Positions 32,560 through 45,779 of a DNA stretch of 64,000 nucleotides are shown piece after piece. Position numbers and translations under genes: made by a program. The notes below the pieces were generated by a model. It was given only the letters and a program-made list of their open reading frames with translations, had not been told where the DNA came from and searched no databases. Numbering within the stretch: the first letter of the stretch is position 1; each line of letters starts with the position of its first letter. The DNA comes from Gnetum montanum (Eukaryota > Streptophyta > Gnetopsida > Gnetales > Gnetaceae), in assembly GCA_015680685.1 (NCBI GenBank), contig MNCI01006861.1, forward strand, positions 342,706-406,705, read 5' to 3'.

Positions 32560-33764
32560 CTTCATGGAGATTAATGGACACCTTTACAAGGTGTGCGTCG
32601 ATGGCCTAGTTTGTTGGTATGTTCTTGATGTTGACCAACTGCATGTTTTCTAAGATGATCATGAGGGCCCTTATAGGGGTCATTGTGTTGGGAGACATAC
32701 AATCATTAAGATCCTAATAGCAAGGTATTATTGGCCAACACTCTTCAGGGATGCTCATCACTTTGTTTTCTCATGAAAGCTATCAACATGATGATGGGAT
32801 GACCACTCAAATGGAGGAACCTCAATAGTGAATCCAACCACGGGAATCCTTTGACATCTAGGGTATTGACTTTATGGATCCCATCACACCCATGTTGAAT
32901 GAAAAGACATATATTATAGTCATTGTTGATTATTGTATGAAATGGGTAGAAGTAGCAGCCATCACTGACTATACATCTTCCACTACTACTTAATTTGTAC
33001 AACAAAATGTTGTAAATAGGTTTGGGGTGCCACATGCACTAATTTATGAGAATGGTACTCATTTTACAGGTACCACCTTTCAAAAAATCATGCAACGCTT
33101 AGTGGTAGAACATAAATTAACAATACCCTATCACCCCCAAGCCAATTGTTAAGTAGAGGTTACCAATAGGAAGATTACTAAGATCTTAACAAGAACAATT
33201 AGAAAATATAGGAGAGACTAGAGCATAAAACTTAATGATTCCCTTTGGGCTCACTACTCAACATGGAAACTCCCTATAGGTTATTCTCTGTATGAGCTGG
33301 TGCATGGAAAATTGCCAACTTTTTTAATTCAATCCGAGCTCTATACACTTTCAACAACCTGTGACCTTGACCTTGACTTTAGCCTAGCATAGAAAAAAAG
33401 ATTAATAAACCTTAACGTGTTAGATTAGAATAGATTTGTGGCCCTATCCTTTCATGAAGTGAACAAAGCATTGAACAACAAATGCCATGACCTCAAAATA
33501 AGGAAAGTAAAATTTCAACCTAGAGATAAGGTCCTTTACTAGAACCCCACACATGTTCCACAACGAATGAGATTCTAAACATTGTGGAAAGGGCCTTTCA
33601 TCATATATGAAACCTTGCTTTCTAAGGGCATGTTGATCTACAAACTAGAGAGTCCAAACAAGAAACAACTGGTCAATATGCAACAAGTAAAATCTTTTCA
33701 TGAGCCTAAAAGAGCTAGTGTTAGTAACACCTCATCGAATGAACAACCTCGCTCAATCTTTTGA
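32560..33764 (+). pseudogene. Integrase of element 2
   Basis: HFMEINGHLYKVCVDGLVCW (32563) then a decayed core with frameshifts. The segment corresponding to the third catalytic position (33140-33165) reads VEVTNRKI and keeps Glu, unlike element 1. The C-terminal module is open at 33582-33764: MWKGPFIIYETL (the GPF motif of gypsy integrases) to MQQVKSFHEPKRA, ending near a TGA before GGGGGAGATGG. Confidence 0.75.
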
Positions 33765-35886
33765 ATCTCCTCCTTCCAACTTAGTCATGGGGGAGATGGT
33801 CATCCATGCTAATCATATGAGTGGCTCCTTATTTTTTACACTTTTTGTTTTACTCTTTCTTTATTGTATACGTTTTTTGTTTTATACCTTTTTCTCTTAC
33901 ACTTTCTTTGATTTTACACCTTTTTGTTTTTACACTATTTTTTTCACATTTTTTATTTTACAATATCGTTAGTACGTTTTATCTTTCTTGAATATTTTAT
34001 AATTTCTTTTATATTTTACTTTATTTTGGTTTTAATTCTTCTTATGTGTTCTAATAAACTGATTTATTGCCAATAGGACATAGTGATGCTATAGTTATTT
34101 GCTAATGATATTTTGTACTTAATGTCTTTAATTGCTAATGTTTGGATTTTATCTTTGAATCTTGGTCATTGATAACTAAGATAAAGTTTATTTTTCATGG
34201 AACAGGCAGTGAGTCCATGTCATCCATTTATCCACAAAAATCTATGGTGTTTCTAGTTTTGAAAATACGAGGTTCCTTTTCATTAATGAAACTTTAACGA
34301 AATTATGACCTTGGTAGTCTCCAAACTTGGGAAAGATCAAATGGATTGATAAGGGTGTGACATCAAGGGGACTCAATGTTGTTCGTACTTTTCTATTCTC
34401 TCAAGGGCATGAGTGTTTTCATGGATTTCTTATCATTCTACTATCAACCAATAATAGGATGCTAAGGCTTTTCATGGTGTGGTTCCTATCCAAAAATCCA
34501 AAAAAAAACCATAAAATTCAAAAAAATGATGGGAATTTAAAGCATACCCCTTAGATGAAAATACTAGCTATAAGCACTAGTCATGGGACTAGATAGACAT
34601 GTTACCCATGCTTGAAGGTCTCCTTTAACTAAGGCCCTTTCTCACTTGTTGCTTTTCTTTTCTTCTCAAATAAGGAATGGTGATTGATCTGTGGGAGCAT
34701 TCTTGTGTCTTGAGAGGATGGATTGGTCTTAGAGTATCAATGCGAAGTCATTGAAAAGTGGTTGATTTTGATCTAGACTAAAGATGGACTTTATTAGGTC
34801 ATTTAACCATTAGATCCACAAGGGACTTTATGTGACCACGATTAGGAACTCCATTCCACTTTCTCTCTCATCCATTAATGCTTTTCATAATTCACTTCAC
34901 TACTAGTTTTCCATGTCTTGTTCAATGTCTTAGTTTGATATGTTAAAATTCTCAGGTAGATTTTTCTTAATTAGGTCCTTAACTTTTCATAACCATTAAT
35001 CAATGGCAAGGCCCATAGACTCCTTGGTTTGAGGATATGCAAGGATAAAAATGGCATGAGCCTACTATGGAAATGAACCACTAGTATTTCTCTTGGTCAA
35101 TCTAGTTAAGTTCCTTATACTTAAGCATTCGTGTAATCAAATCATTTCGCATTCCCCATCAGTTGCATCCAACTGTGCACTCCTTAAGGCATTTCTCCAA
35201 CAAAATTTCATTCTCCCAATCATTCTCCAATTTTTGTGAATTCATTAGTCCTCTTCTAGTATTTCATCATGTTTACGACTTTTTTGGCTCTTTGTAGATC
35301 CCAATTTAATGTTGAAACTAATAATTTTTTAATTATTTAATGTGGAAAATTTTCTCTATAGGCTTTGTTGACGAGACCAATGGAGGGGGTGTGTAAACAA
35401 GACCTTGTTGACGGGACCTCATCAATGTAAGGTAAAAATCCTATAAATACGCAACGATACTTTGAAATTTTTTTACATTTTCTCACAAATGAGGGGGGAG
35501 TTTTTGAACTTTTTAGAGCCTAGAACCTTCTAAGAGCCATAACTTCCTAACCATTTGTCCAATTTAATCCTTTCTTTAGTCTTGTAGCTACCAGGGGTAA
35601 GCTCTTTATCGTGGGGACCACAAACCTTATGTTTTTTATGGAAAAGTGTTTGAAATTTTTCTAACTCCCACAAGGGTTTAACTAAGGAACTAACTTTAAA
35701 ACATCAATTTATGAAAGTTAAACCCTTCAAATAAGCTCTAGTAATCTTATAAAGTGAAATAACATTAGAATAATCAAGTTTCCATGGTCATAACTTAGCC
35801 TAAGTGTAACTACCTAGCGAGATAAGGTACCTCAAGGTTATAAGTTACACATTATATGCTAATCCATGGTTATGTTGTGACCACAA
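33765..35886 (+). other. Conserved non-coding spacer before ORF-X, element 2
   Basis: Same blocks as 17721-19759: a T-rich run at 33820-34030, ATTGATCTGTGGGAGCATTC (34683), CTTGGTTTGAGGATATGC (35023), and the promoter-like block at 35362-35606. No ORF. Confidence 0.7.
35362..35606 (+). promoter_or_regulatory. Putative internal promoter and splice donor upstream of ORF-X, element 2
   Basis: GACGAGACC ... GACCTTGTTGACGGGACCTC ... AAGGTAAAAATCC precedes TATAAATA (35442-35449). GGGGTAAGCTCT follows at 35594-35605, about 152 bp after the TATA motif. Matches the blocks in elements 1 and 3. Confidence 0.45.
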
Positions 35887-38672
35887 ATGACACCTAAAGG
35901 AAAGCACGTGTAGGAAGGAGAACTGTCCCAACCAAGGGACAAATAATCATGAATTGGAAGGGGCTAAGAATAGGCCCATGAGTAAGCAATAGAAGTCCAT
36001 GCAACGAGACCTCTTCGAGAGGAGCCTGAAGTGGAATCTATTTGATAGATTCCTAAAGCACTCATGATAGAATAGTATCACCTAGATGAAGCACTTGAAC
36101 CAAGATTGAACCTTGAGTTCACCTTGATAGAGGCCTACCTAAAGCATTTTTCAAACAAGAAGGTCCAGAAATATGTACTTCAAGAGTTAAGCTTTGGATC
36201 TTTCTTGGAGTTTGCACCTCTAGAAGTTAAAGTACAATTGCATAACTCTCCCATGTGGCCCACCATCACCTCTAGTGAGGAGTGGTACATGGGAGAGACG
36301 TACGTATTCTAGAATAACTAGCAAGCTATTTTAATGGCCAAAATCAAGGACATTTCAGTATCCTACTCAATGAAAGCCATTTTAGAGGCCCTTGGAGTAC
36401 TAGAAACTGGGGGGCCAATCTTGTTGAGATTCCAATGTAGGCAAATCTAGATGTCAAGAAAGAATGGATGTAGTGGTGTTATGGAGTGGATCGTAAGGAG
36501 TTTGGTGCACTTACCATGGTAGAGTGCGCATACCTCAAGATTGCGACCTTTCACCTCAATCTAATGATGAGACCAAGGAAGATCACAACCTTCTCTACCC
36601 ATGTGTGTGCCACTCTAAGCCATAAATTCCCAGTCAACCTTCCATAGATAATATATCTTAATTTTAAGAAAAATGAATGTGGAAGGAAAGCACTCCCTTT
36701 TCCATGCAAGAGGGGAGGCATAACATGCTACGTGAATGACATTTTTTAACATGCTCTAATTGTCTCCTGGGTGGAAATGATGAAGGACAAGATGCTTGTC
36801 AAATTCATTTAAGAAGAGGAACAAAAACAACCACCTCACCACCCACTCACAAAACAATGCTAGAGTCCTGCACTATCATTAAGCACATGCGTAAACTCCA
36901 AAAGTAGCTCTTGTAGTAGCAGTAGTAGTAGCAGCAAGTAGGAATGAGTGGTGGCAACCCACATGTGTATAGATCAGCAATGAGCCACCTTAATGAAGTG
37001 GCCCAAACCATAAGTTAGATGGAAGGTGGAAAGATAATTTTTTAGCCCAAAGAATATAGGTGCCCACAAGGTCAAATATTAGCATCCAAGAGATAATGAT
37101 ATCTCTCTTGCAATAGCAACAATTCCAAAACATCTCTGGGAATGTCGCTACCTTTTCAATGCATCCGAAGAAGGGTGAGGAAAAAACTATCTTGATGATG
37201 CAATACCATGGGTAGGTGATAATGGTCAAAGTAGTTGTTAACAGAATTATTGAAGCATTAAATGCACATGTGGTATATGTGTTAGATGTTTCTACACTAA
37301 GAGATGTGTAGACGTTCACAGGAAGTCTTAGTAGCAGATTGAGCACAACCCAACATGAGGAATTACTGGATTAACTAGTGGGAACTAGAAAATTGATTAT
37401 GGATGTCTTCAACCTTTTGGATACCATCATTGTAATCAAATTAGAACTACTTGAATTGAGTAGAAAATGCATCATAATGAAGGGATAAGTAGAAACAGCT
37501 AGATTAGAGAATCAACAGTTGGCTTCGAAAGTTGTCGAATTAAGGATCCACCTTGTTGATCTTGCATTTCTCAACCTAGCACTAACACATGATGAAACTT
37601 TTCAATAGTTTCATAGTAAACTCAAGAAGGTTGAGAATGTAAAGGAGACAGTTATCTTTGACCAATCCTTGGCCAATGCCACAATGCATAACATCTAGAA
37701 GGAATTGGTCCAGATGTGCTAGGAGAATGAGATCCTAACCATAGAGAATAATTTCCTGTGGAATGTTGATGCGTAGAAGTAGTAGATGGCAGGTTTTATC
37801 CATGAATGTTAGGAATAGTTAGCTAGGGTGAACAATGAATTGAGGAGATTAGCAGCAAAAAACAAAAACCTCTCCATGAAGAAAGTCTGTGCCCTTCAGT
37901 AGAAATCTGCAATAGAGATAACTGCTTGAAAAAATGAGGCTCTTAAATTTGAGAGAGTCAAGAACCATTATAGAGTTGGTCTATAGAAAGAAGTTAATGA
38001 CAAACACATCTAGATGACAAAGGCAAAAACCAATGAGGTCCTCTAGAAGCTCAAGGAAGGAAGTGATGTCTAGTAGCCTATCTTTGATGGGTTGAATAAC
38101 TACAAGAAGGCTGAAATACACATGAAAGTGCTATAGATCAAGGAGATGATAGAGAATATGGAGCTTTTCAATTTTTGATATGCAAACTTGGCAATGTTGA
38201 GTACCGAGACTAAATTGGAGAAACTAGTGGCCAGCTCGTGCTTGTTGTATGAGGTAGAGTTCAAGCATCATAAAGAGAGCAAGCAAATGCTTGAGATTGC
38301 AAATGTGGAACTCAAGGTTCTCAAAGTGAAGTTCATTGATCAGCAATCAATCACTGAGAACTTGGCCAAAAGGATGCACAATTACTAGGAGTTTTTGAAT
38401 GCACTTAGAGTGTTCAATATTGAATGTAAACAGTTCGTTGTTTGGTTTGTTAATGTGAAGGAGTTGTTTCCATTCTGGCCCATATTGGTCATGTAGCATG
38501 GAGTGTGAATGATCCCTAGAGTAAGAAGGAGAAAATGAAGGCACTATTAGATGCCTTCCATCTTTCACCAAAGGTTGCAATTGTCATAGGACAACCATAA
38601 TCTTCTTAACCACTGGATGTGCCCAAAGTAGGAGAAGGTCCTTTAGAGCCTTCACTACTTGGGATTGTTTGA
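35887..38672 (+). pseudogene. ORF-X of element 2
   Basis: Start ATG in the MTPKGKHV context, stop TGA at 38670-38672, about 930 codons with many stops and some frameshifts. The N-terminal part has an open stretch at 36106-36312 (SFGSFLEFAPLEVKVQL, MWPTITSSEEWYMGET), then KEFGALTMVECAYLKI and RPRKITTFSTHVC. A run of AGT/AGC codons encodes a Ser tract (36902-36940). The C-terminal half (37400-38450) is the coiled-coil region (VASSCLLYEVEFKHHKESK, IANVELKVLKVKF). It ends in EGPLEPSLLGIV. No transmembrane segment seen. It replaces the env-like gene of Athila elements by position; function unknown. Confidence 0.65.
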
Positions 38673-38903
38673 TTCTTCTTCATTGTCTTCACACCGTTAG
38701 AGGAATTTTGATTATTAGTTTTGTCTTAGTATTCAATTTTATTTTTCTAAATACCAAAATTTTGTAATGATTATGAACCATACAGTTGGGTACTTAGTTT
38801 TTTGTTGCATTTATTTTGTATGTTTGTAGTTAGTTAATAATTTCATATCTTCCAAAATTTTGTAAAGAACTAGAGGAAAAGTTTTCATTTAGTTGTTGGG
38901 GTA
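38673..38903 (+). other. 3' untranslated end and polypurine tract of element 2
   Basis: Matches 21070-21299. Ends GTTGGGGTA directly before TGATGAATTG. Confidence 0.7.
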
Positions 38904-39724
38904 TGATGAATTGTCTTAGTTTGGTCATGTCAATAGGATGCCATCAACATGACCCTGTTGATGGGGCACCCTATTTCACCTATAAATGTGTGCATACATA
39001 TTGCATTTATGGCATAAGTTTTCATGGTTGTAGTGAATCTCTTGTAGTTTTTCCACTTTACAGTTAGAACATTTTTTGAGTGCTCACAGTAGGAGTTAAA
39101 GAGTGTATGAATCCTTATTTGATCATCATAGTAATTGAGCACTTTAGTATGTGTGACAATAAAGATGAGCTTTTCTGATAAACCTTGTAGCACTTGGACT
39201 AGATTAATTATTTACTTAAGCATTTAAATATTCTAGAAATTTTCTTTAATGTTTTAAGTAATTAAGTAACTAATAGAGATTAAATAGCACACATAGGACA
39301 CCCACTTTGAGCATATGTCTAATTCTTGATAATCCTAGTAATGCTTAATGTTTGGTAACCTAGTGGTGCTCTATGTGTTTAGGATGGATACGATAAGTGG
39401 GAATGGATGCTGATGTTAGGATTAGTTAAGTGCTAGCTAGTTATTAGATTAATTTAGCAATTAAATTAATTTATTTTTTATTCTTGATTCTTAGGTGACT
39501 TAAAACATAAAAGAGAAAATAATAAAAATCATGTACCTGAATTACACTTAACCATATCCTTGAACTTCACAAGTGGAACTAGGAAGACAATGATTACAAC
39601 AGTTAGTTTTACCTTCTAAAACTTAGTGTACTTAAAGAACTAAAGTCTATAGACTTTGAATGGACCACTAAGTAAACACTGGTGATTTGTATGGTTGAAC
39701 ATAGGGTATACTCGCTACTCATAA
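38904..39724 (+). repeat. 3' LTR of element 2
   Basis: 821 bp, TGATGAATTG to CTCATAA. TATA box ACCTATAAATGTG (38979). Lacks the ~50 bp U3 segment present in the 5' LTR; the break lies between GTTGATG-type repeats. The 3' LTR at 53600 has the same deletion. Confidence 0.85.
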
Positions 39725-40981
39725 AAAACATAGAGCTAATTAATGGAGATTGATCATGTGATCCTACACTATTTGGCTATGGTTGAATGAGCAATGGTGG
39801 TTTAAGAAAGTGTGGACCTAATGAATGTGCTTTACCCACGAGAGCCAAATCTTAGTATAAAGCATAAGCATTCTATGGTCCAAGTCTTTCTTCTATAGAA
39901 TCATATGGAGTAGATATGGGATATTGTTGATGACATGCAAGTCTTCATGGGAGAGATCCTTGCCAAGTTGATGACTGACAAGTAGAGAATAAGAACCTTA
40001 AGAACTAGTTAACTATGTAAGAGAAAGTAGTTGCATCCAAGTCTGGGTGGTTTGCACCAAAATTCTTGGCCAAAGAACCAAATGTATACAAAGGAGATCA
40101 TGATGATAAATTCATTGATACATTCCTCTTTGAATTGGAGGAGTACTTGGAGATGTGTGAGTACCTCAAGGACACTAAGATTCACATCATTTCCCAATTC
40201 TTCAAGAGAGTTGTGAAAACCTGGTGGCTTAGCATTTTCTAGGAAATGTAATCTTAAACAACCTATAGAACTCTTGAGAAATAGGAAGAATTCAAAATGT
40301 CATTGATTAGAGACTTTCACTTAGGCAATTTCATTAACAAAGCTTGGGCAAAGTTGAAGAAGATCTAGCATATTAGGAAGTTAGAAGATTACGTAAGGAG
40401 TATTAGGACTTGGTGTTGCAAGTCCTTAATATCATTAAGGCAAGAAAGTACCAATTCGTTTTTAATTACTTGAAATCCTAGGTCTAATGGAAAATCCAAA
40501 CATGTTAGATCATGAACTATAGGGAAGTGATCAAGTTACCTGTAAGTTTGATGATCGACACTAAGCCCCAAAAGTAGGAAAAGAACAAGGTAGATGCACC
40601 TCAACATAATAAGAAGTTTGATGACAAGTTTAGTAATTTTGGTGGAAGAAGCTTTGATGGTGGCTTTAGGGATCCATGACTTGCCATTACTGTAGGTACC
40701 TCAAGCTTCTTATTTAGGTAATAGAAAGTGTTAGGCTTCTAAACATCAAAATAGATTTAGGGATGACTAGCCACGGTATGGGAGTCTCATGAATAATCCT
40801 TCAAGGCATCTAGTCATAAGATGTTTCATCTACATAGGAAATCATGTTACCTAAGATTTTCCTTGATATCCTAATTGAAGACTATAATAGGATCAAATAG
40901 TGATTAATAGTTGAAGACTCTTGAGTATTAACTTCAAGCTCAATTATGGGTAACTGAGGTTAATGAGAATGGACAAGAAAT
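39725..40981 (+). pseudogene. Chromovirus-like gag, copy 1, cut by the duplication junction
   Basis: GWFAPKFLAKEPNVYKGD and LEEYLEMCEYLKDTKIHI then FFKRVVKTWWLS (40040-40240) form the gag core, with the WW of the conserved '..A..WW' motif. A knuckle remnant RCFIYIGNHVT (about 40819-40852) derives from the chromovirus form C..C...H....C with two Cys lost. The frame is broken by TAG/TAA. The sequence stops at the return to the unit start at 40982; copy 2 continues into protease and RT. Confidence 0.7.
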
Positions 40982-41214
40982 TAGTTCCTAATAACAAGTT
41001 GCACATTTAGGTTATTAATTCTATTATTATTAATTGAACTTACCTTGTTTATCTTTTTTGATATAATTGATAACAAAAACCTATTTACTTAAAAATTATT
41101 TTAAAAGCTTTCATTAAAGGAGGTGCAGAAAGATCAGAACATGCATGAGGATGAGGATGTGAAGATGGTTGATGAGAGAGACATTGATGAATCCTTCAAT
41201 ATGATCTAGGAAAT
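40982..41214 (+). mobile_element. Left segment of the chromovirus-like element, copy 2
   Basis: Duplicate of 26386-26619: AAAGGAGGTGCAGAAAG, GAGGATGAGGATGTGAAGATGG, ending in GAAAT (41210-41214) before the LTR. Confidence 0.6.
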
Positions 41215-42065
41215 TGATGAGTCATCTTGGTTTGGCTACATGAATGGGATGCCATCAATGTGACCCTGTTGATGAGATCTTGTTGATGCAAGGTTTGACC
41301 CATTGACATGTACCCATCAACAAGGCACCTTGTTTTACCTATAAATGTGTGCCTACTAGCCACATTTATGGCATAAGTTTTCATAGTTGTAACAAAGCTC
41401 TTGCAGTTTTTTCCACTTTAGAGTTAAAATATTTTCTGAGTGCCCATAGTAGAAGTCAAAGAATGTACAAATCCTCATTCAAGCACTTTTGTACTTGAGC
41501 ACTTTAGTGTGTGTGGTAATAAAGATGAGTTTTTTTGACAAACCTTACAACACTTGGACTGGATTAATTGTTTACTTAAGCATTTAATATTTCAGAAATT
41601 TTTTTTAATGTTTTTAAGTAATTAAGTAATTAATTAATTAATAGAAATTAAATAGCACACATAAGTACAACCACTTTGAGAATATTTCAAACTCTTGGTA
41701 ATCCCAGTAATGCTTAATATTTGGTAATTCAGTGGTGCTATACATGTTTAGGATGTGTACAATAAGTGGGAACAGATGCTTATATTAGGATTAGTTAAGT
41801 GTTAGCTAGTTATTAGATTAATTTAGCAATTAGGTGACTTAAAACATAAAAGAGAAAATGATAAAAATCGTGTACCTTCATTACACTTAACCATACCCTT
41901 GAACTTCACAAGTGTAACTAGGAAGGCAATGATGGCAATAGTTAGTTTCACCTCCTAGAACCCAATGTACTTAAAAAAAATAAAGTTTACAAAATTCGAC
42001 TAGATCACTAAGTGAATGCTAGTGATTGCTCGTTGCTCATCATACGGTATACTCGTTGCTCATCA
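41215..42065 (+). repeat. 5' LTR of element 3
   Basis: TGATGAGTCATCTTGG to CTCATCA. TATA box ACCTATAAATGTG (41337). Has the long U3, as 26620 does. Just before its end a segment is duplicated (CTCGTTGCTCATCA at 42030 and 42052). Confidence 0.85.
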
Positions 42066-42066
42066 T

Positions 42067-42084
42067 TGGTGCCATTGCTGGGGA
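42067..42084 (+). promoter_or_regulatory. Primer-binding site, tRNA-Asp type, best preserved
   Basis: TGGTGCCATTGCTGGGGA differs from the tRNA-Asp complement at three positions, all transitions. Confidence 0.85.
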
Positions 42085-42216
42085 CTTTAGTTAGTTTCGT
42101 GCACTATCAAGGACTTAGTGAAAATTATTCAACATCATTAGATCAAACCTTAAAGTCACAATCATTCTAAATAATACTAATTGTGAAAAATACACTAGTA
42201 TTTTTGTTAATCCAAA

Positions 42217-44560
42217 ATGTCTTTTTCTCACAGGGATGATTCTCTGTTGAAACTTGAGCACACATCTAATCAAAGGAATAAATGATCAAATTAGCCAGTG
42301 CCCCAACAATGCCGAGTGGTATATACTCATCCCAATGATTATGTGTTGGGTTCACCTTCATCCAACATCAAGATGACCATATGTAGTGGAGAGACATGAA
42401 GGGAAAAATTGTGTTGTCGCTTGATCGATCAGTTTCTACAATGCTCCAACAAACTCTTATGAGGTTTGGCATCTAGGGGCTCCATGTTGAGTACATTGTG
42501 TGGGATCATGACTTTGGGGATTACCATCCCATTGAGACACAACGTAAAATCAATTTGCAACAGGAGAAACACTATGAAGTCATGAAGGAAAAATGATTAA
42601 ATAAACCCTTATTCCTATTGGGCCAAAAATATAGGATTTCTTCTTTGGGGGTTCTCATTTCATAGACTCTCCTCTCCTTGGTTTTGATGAAGGGATTTTG
42701 AACTAGAACTTACAATCCACTATAAATAATCTTGGTTTAGGTAAGAACAGGTCCTGTGATCATGGGGGATTTAAAGACAGGAGTCATGATAGGAACAAGG
42801 ATAAGTATCATGATGATGATCATGGTTGTGACCATTAAAGAGGGGGTGGCAAGCACCATGGTGCTAGTCCTTCTTCCTCTTCATCTTCATGATCCTCTTC
42901 TTCCTTCCCTAGCTTCAACAAAAGCCATAGAGGATGTAACCATGATGGAGGTGACCAATGGGATAGAGATGATCATAGGGCCTATTGGACCAGTCAAGAT
43001 TAGGGGTGTGGGTAATCAAGGGAGGTCCACCACCATGAGAGAAGGGATAACAAAGGGCATCATAGGCAACATGGCCATAATAAAGGCCATGAATATGATA
43101 AGCCTTTGCTTGCTACTTGAAACATCTTGAATATCATAGAGACAATGAGAATTCTAATAAGACATGTGAAAGATAGCTGAATAAAGTAGTTGAATATGAA
43201 TAATATTCTCAAGTTCAAGGGGGGATACAACTTAGATTTGTGATACCACCTACAAGCCTTTCATGACGCATGTGCCTTGCAGAACATTGAGAATGAATGG
43301 CAAGAACTTAAGCTATTCCTTAGGACACTCATAGAAGAAGCTAGAAGTTAGTACTGGTCCTTGGAGCTAGAATCAATTCATAGATGGAGTACAATGCTTG
43401 AGCTATTCAATGACAAGTACTAGACATACTTCCAAGTGTTCAACTTGAGAAAGTAGATCCAAGGTTGGAGATAATGGATACATGAACCCTTAGATGTAGC
43501 CATGGATAGGTACTATTATATTTTGCATTGATGCCCTGGCCATGGTTATTCTTAAAGGAAGTAATTTCATCATATCATAGATGGGCTTCAATTATAAAAA
43601 AGGATAACTCTTAGGGACTATGCCCAAGGGAGGCTATCATAACTTAGATCCCATTATATCTAAAGGCTCATTAAGTAAGTTTCCAAATAAGGAGAGCTAA
43701 GAAAAAGAAAAAGTGCAAAGGAGTATAGTTAGGATCCTTCCATCAGAAAAAGGGAAGTTCGATTATGTGACAATGAGGAGGAGGCATCACTTGATGAGTT
43801 GGTATAATGAAAGACCTTGCTTATCTAGAAATCTATTTTTGAGATTTTGATTAAGGTAAAAAAAATGTGGGACTCTTTGGATGAAAAATTCCAAACTACT
43901 TTGAAAATAGCAAAGGCATCCAAAGAGCAAAGTAGTGATCATGAACATAGGAGAAGGAAGGAAGTTGAATGTGCCCACCAAAGGGATATAGGTAAGTCTC
44001 TCTGTAGTAGAGGAGGTTGTAGAGTCCAAATTAGATGATGATGGTGGATGCAACATATGCCAATATGAACATCCTAAAGGATGTTGCTCCATTGTGTCAC
44101 ACTTGTAGGAATCTAGGGTGTATGCTCTAAATCCTAGATTCGCAAGAAGGCAAGCACCTAGAAGGTTGCCTTATCCTCAAGGAAACCTAAGGTAGTTCCA
44201 CCAAAAACAAGCCTATTATCCAAGTGGAGCTTCACCATAGCCTTTTGAGTAGTACCATCAATGACAACACCCATAGTCATGGGGAATGCCACCACCAAGG
44301 CAATAGTGCCCTTATAGACAACCTAATCTAAATTGGTATTATGTTTAGTAGCCCATTTCTCCATGCGACTCTTGTAGTCATGCCTCATTCCAACATAACT
44401 ACTACCCTTCTGAGTACTAAAAATATCAATCTCCATCTCCAAGAGGGAAGTCCCCTTATCCTTATCATCCTCATCATCCTTTTGCACATGTCCCTCCATC
44501 TTCAACCCAATTATCACCTACTACATCAATGTAGGGTGAGATTGTAGCCCAGACATAGCA
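42217..44560 (+). pseudogene. gag of element 3
   Basis: Start MSFSHRDDS; core at about 43200-43600 (GGYNLDL, HLQAFHDACALQNIENEW, LELFNDKY, LDVAMDRYYYILH followed by CPGHGYS). The last is the Athila CPHHG motif with one His changed. The His/Asp-rich stretch is at 42760-43100. The C-terminal basic region (43847-44038: KMWDSLDEKFQTTLKIAK) is followed by a proline- and tyrosine-rich tail. Numerous TAG and TAA stops. Confidence 0.75.
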
Positions 44561-44859
44561 ATGTAACACTACCAGAGCTATTAACCTACAACCAACTCCT
44601 CAATCAAGTAGTTTGGAAACCAAATCCTAAGAAAGACCATTCTTCCAAATCAACAATTATACAAAACCTTTAAACTCATGCGATTGATAACCTTTCTTCT
44701 TTCTCATCCTTTACATCCAATCCACTTGAGTCCCCTTCAAATAAAATGCCTCCTAAAGGACATATTGTCATGTTAACCAATGTGGTAACTAATTAGATAA
44801 AGGCTAGCCACCTTCCTAGGAAAAGATCTGATCCTGGTAGTCTCTCAAGCTATTTGCAA

Positions 44860-45237
44860 ATTGTTGGAAATGAGCCTTACAAAACTCTTTTGGACTCAGG
44901 TTCCAGTGTAAATTTGATTTCTCATGAGATGTACAAAGCTTGGAACCTTCCTTCACTTAAGAAGAGCTATATTCTCCTTGAGTTAGTAAACTAATCCATC
45001 ACTATTCCCTTGGGACTAGTGGAGGACATTGTGACCACCAATTATGAATGGTCCTATCCTACTAACTTCCTAGTGATCTGTGTTGATAATTGCAAGGGGG
45101 ACTACCCAATCATCATGGGAAGGGCTTGGCTAAGTACCATTGATGTATGGCTGCGAATTAGAGACCTTTCCTTGGAGATTTCTTGGGAAAATGCATTTAG
45201 AAAGATCAAGAAGAAGAGAGTTCCATGCATCACATAG
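44860..45237 (+). pseudogene. Retropepsin-like protease of element 3, active site retained
   Basis: LQIVGNEPYKTLLDSGSSVN holds the catalytic Asp-Ser-Gly; NLISHEMYKAWNLPSLKK follows. After one TAA the frame is open at 45010-45237 with FLVICVDNCKGDYPIIMGRA and WLSTIDVW, the C-terminal '(I)(I)xGRxxL' segment. It is the best protease copy in the window. Confidence 0.75.
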
Positions 45238-45779
45238 AGTGATATAGGGTGTAATTATCTATAAAAACTATAGGCCATAAAAAGTACATTAATCATAACA
45301 TGTAGATAGTGTGTAGATGATACAAAGATTCAAAGGTGCTTGTATGTAGTAGCCACAAAACAAGAGGGTACCCAGTGACTGACAACTAATCTTAAAAATA
45401 ACACACTTTGCATGGAACCAATTAAGAGCCTAACGAGTATCTATGTTGAAGGCATGGATGAATTGGAGCAAGTTCATTGCCAACTCTTCAATGATGAACC
45501 TAATGACACTTATTGGAAGAGTTGGAAATCCCTGAAAATTTTAAATAGGAGACCTTAGAGTTGAAAACTTTACTTGCTAGCATGGAGTATGCATTTGTAA
45601 ATAATGGTAAGCTAGTGATATTTAATGTCAATCTTGCTTCTCAACAGAAAGAGAAGCTATTGAAGGTGGTCAACAAATGGCTAATAGACTTTACTTGGTC
45701 ATATGTTAAACTCACTAGGATTGATCTTAGGATATGCCAACACTGCATGTATATTTATCCTTCCATCAAGACAAAGAGG

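Larger units (their letters stand above)
26620..39724 (+). mobile_element. Athila-type Ty3/gypsy element 2 (in unit copy 1)
   Basis: 13.1 kb with both LTRs, primer site, gag, protease, RT-RNase H, integrase, spacer, ORF-X and polypurine tract in the expected order. Flanked on the left by GAAAT (26615-26619) and on the right by AAAAC (39725-39729). The second copy has GAAAT and GATAT, consistent with a decayed 5 bp target duplication in the chromovirus. Confidence 0.85.
26386..40981 (+). repeat. Tandem-duplicated ~14.6 kb unit, copy 1
   Basis: The unit consists of a ~234 bp left chromovirus segment, a complete Athila-type element and ~1.26 kb of chromovirus gag. At 40982 the sequence jumps back to the unit start (CCTAATAACAAGTTGCACATTTAGG, against CCAATAACAAGTTGCATATTTAGG at 26386) and the same order is repeated. 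The unit is collinear with copy 2 throughout. Confidence 0.85.

Noticed and set aside
39725-40981. Idea that the chromovirus gag belongs to the Athila-type element as an extra ORF after its 3' LTR
   Set aside because: It lies outside the LTR pair, continues into its own protease and RT in copy 2, and has a matching left part upstream of the 5' LTR.
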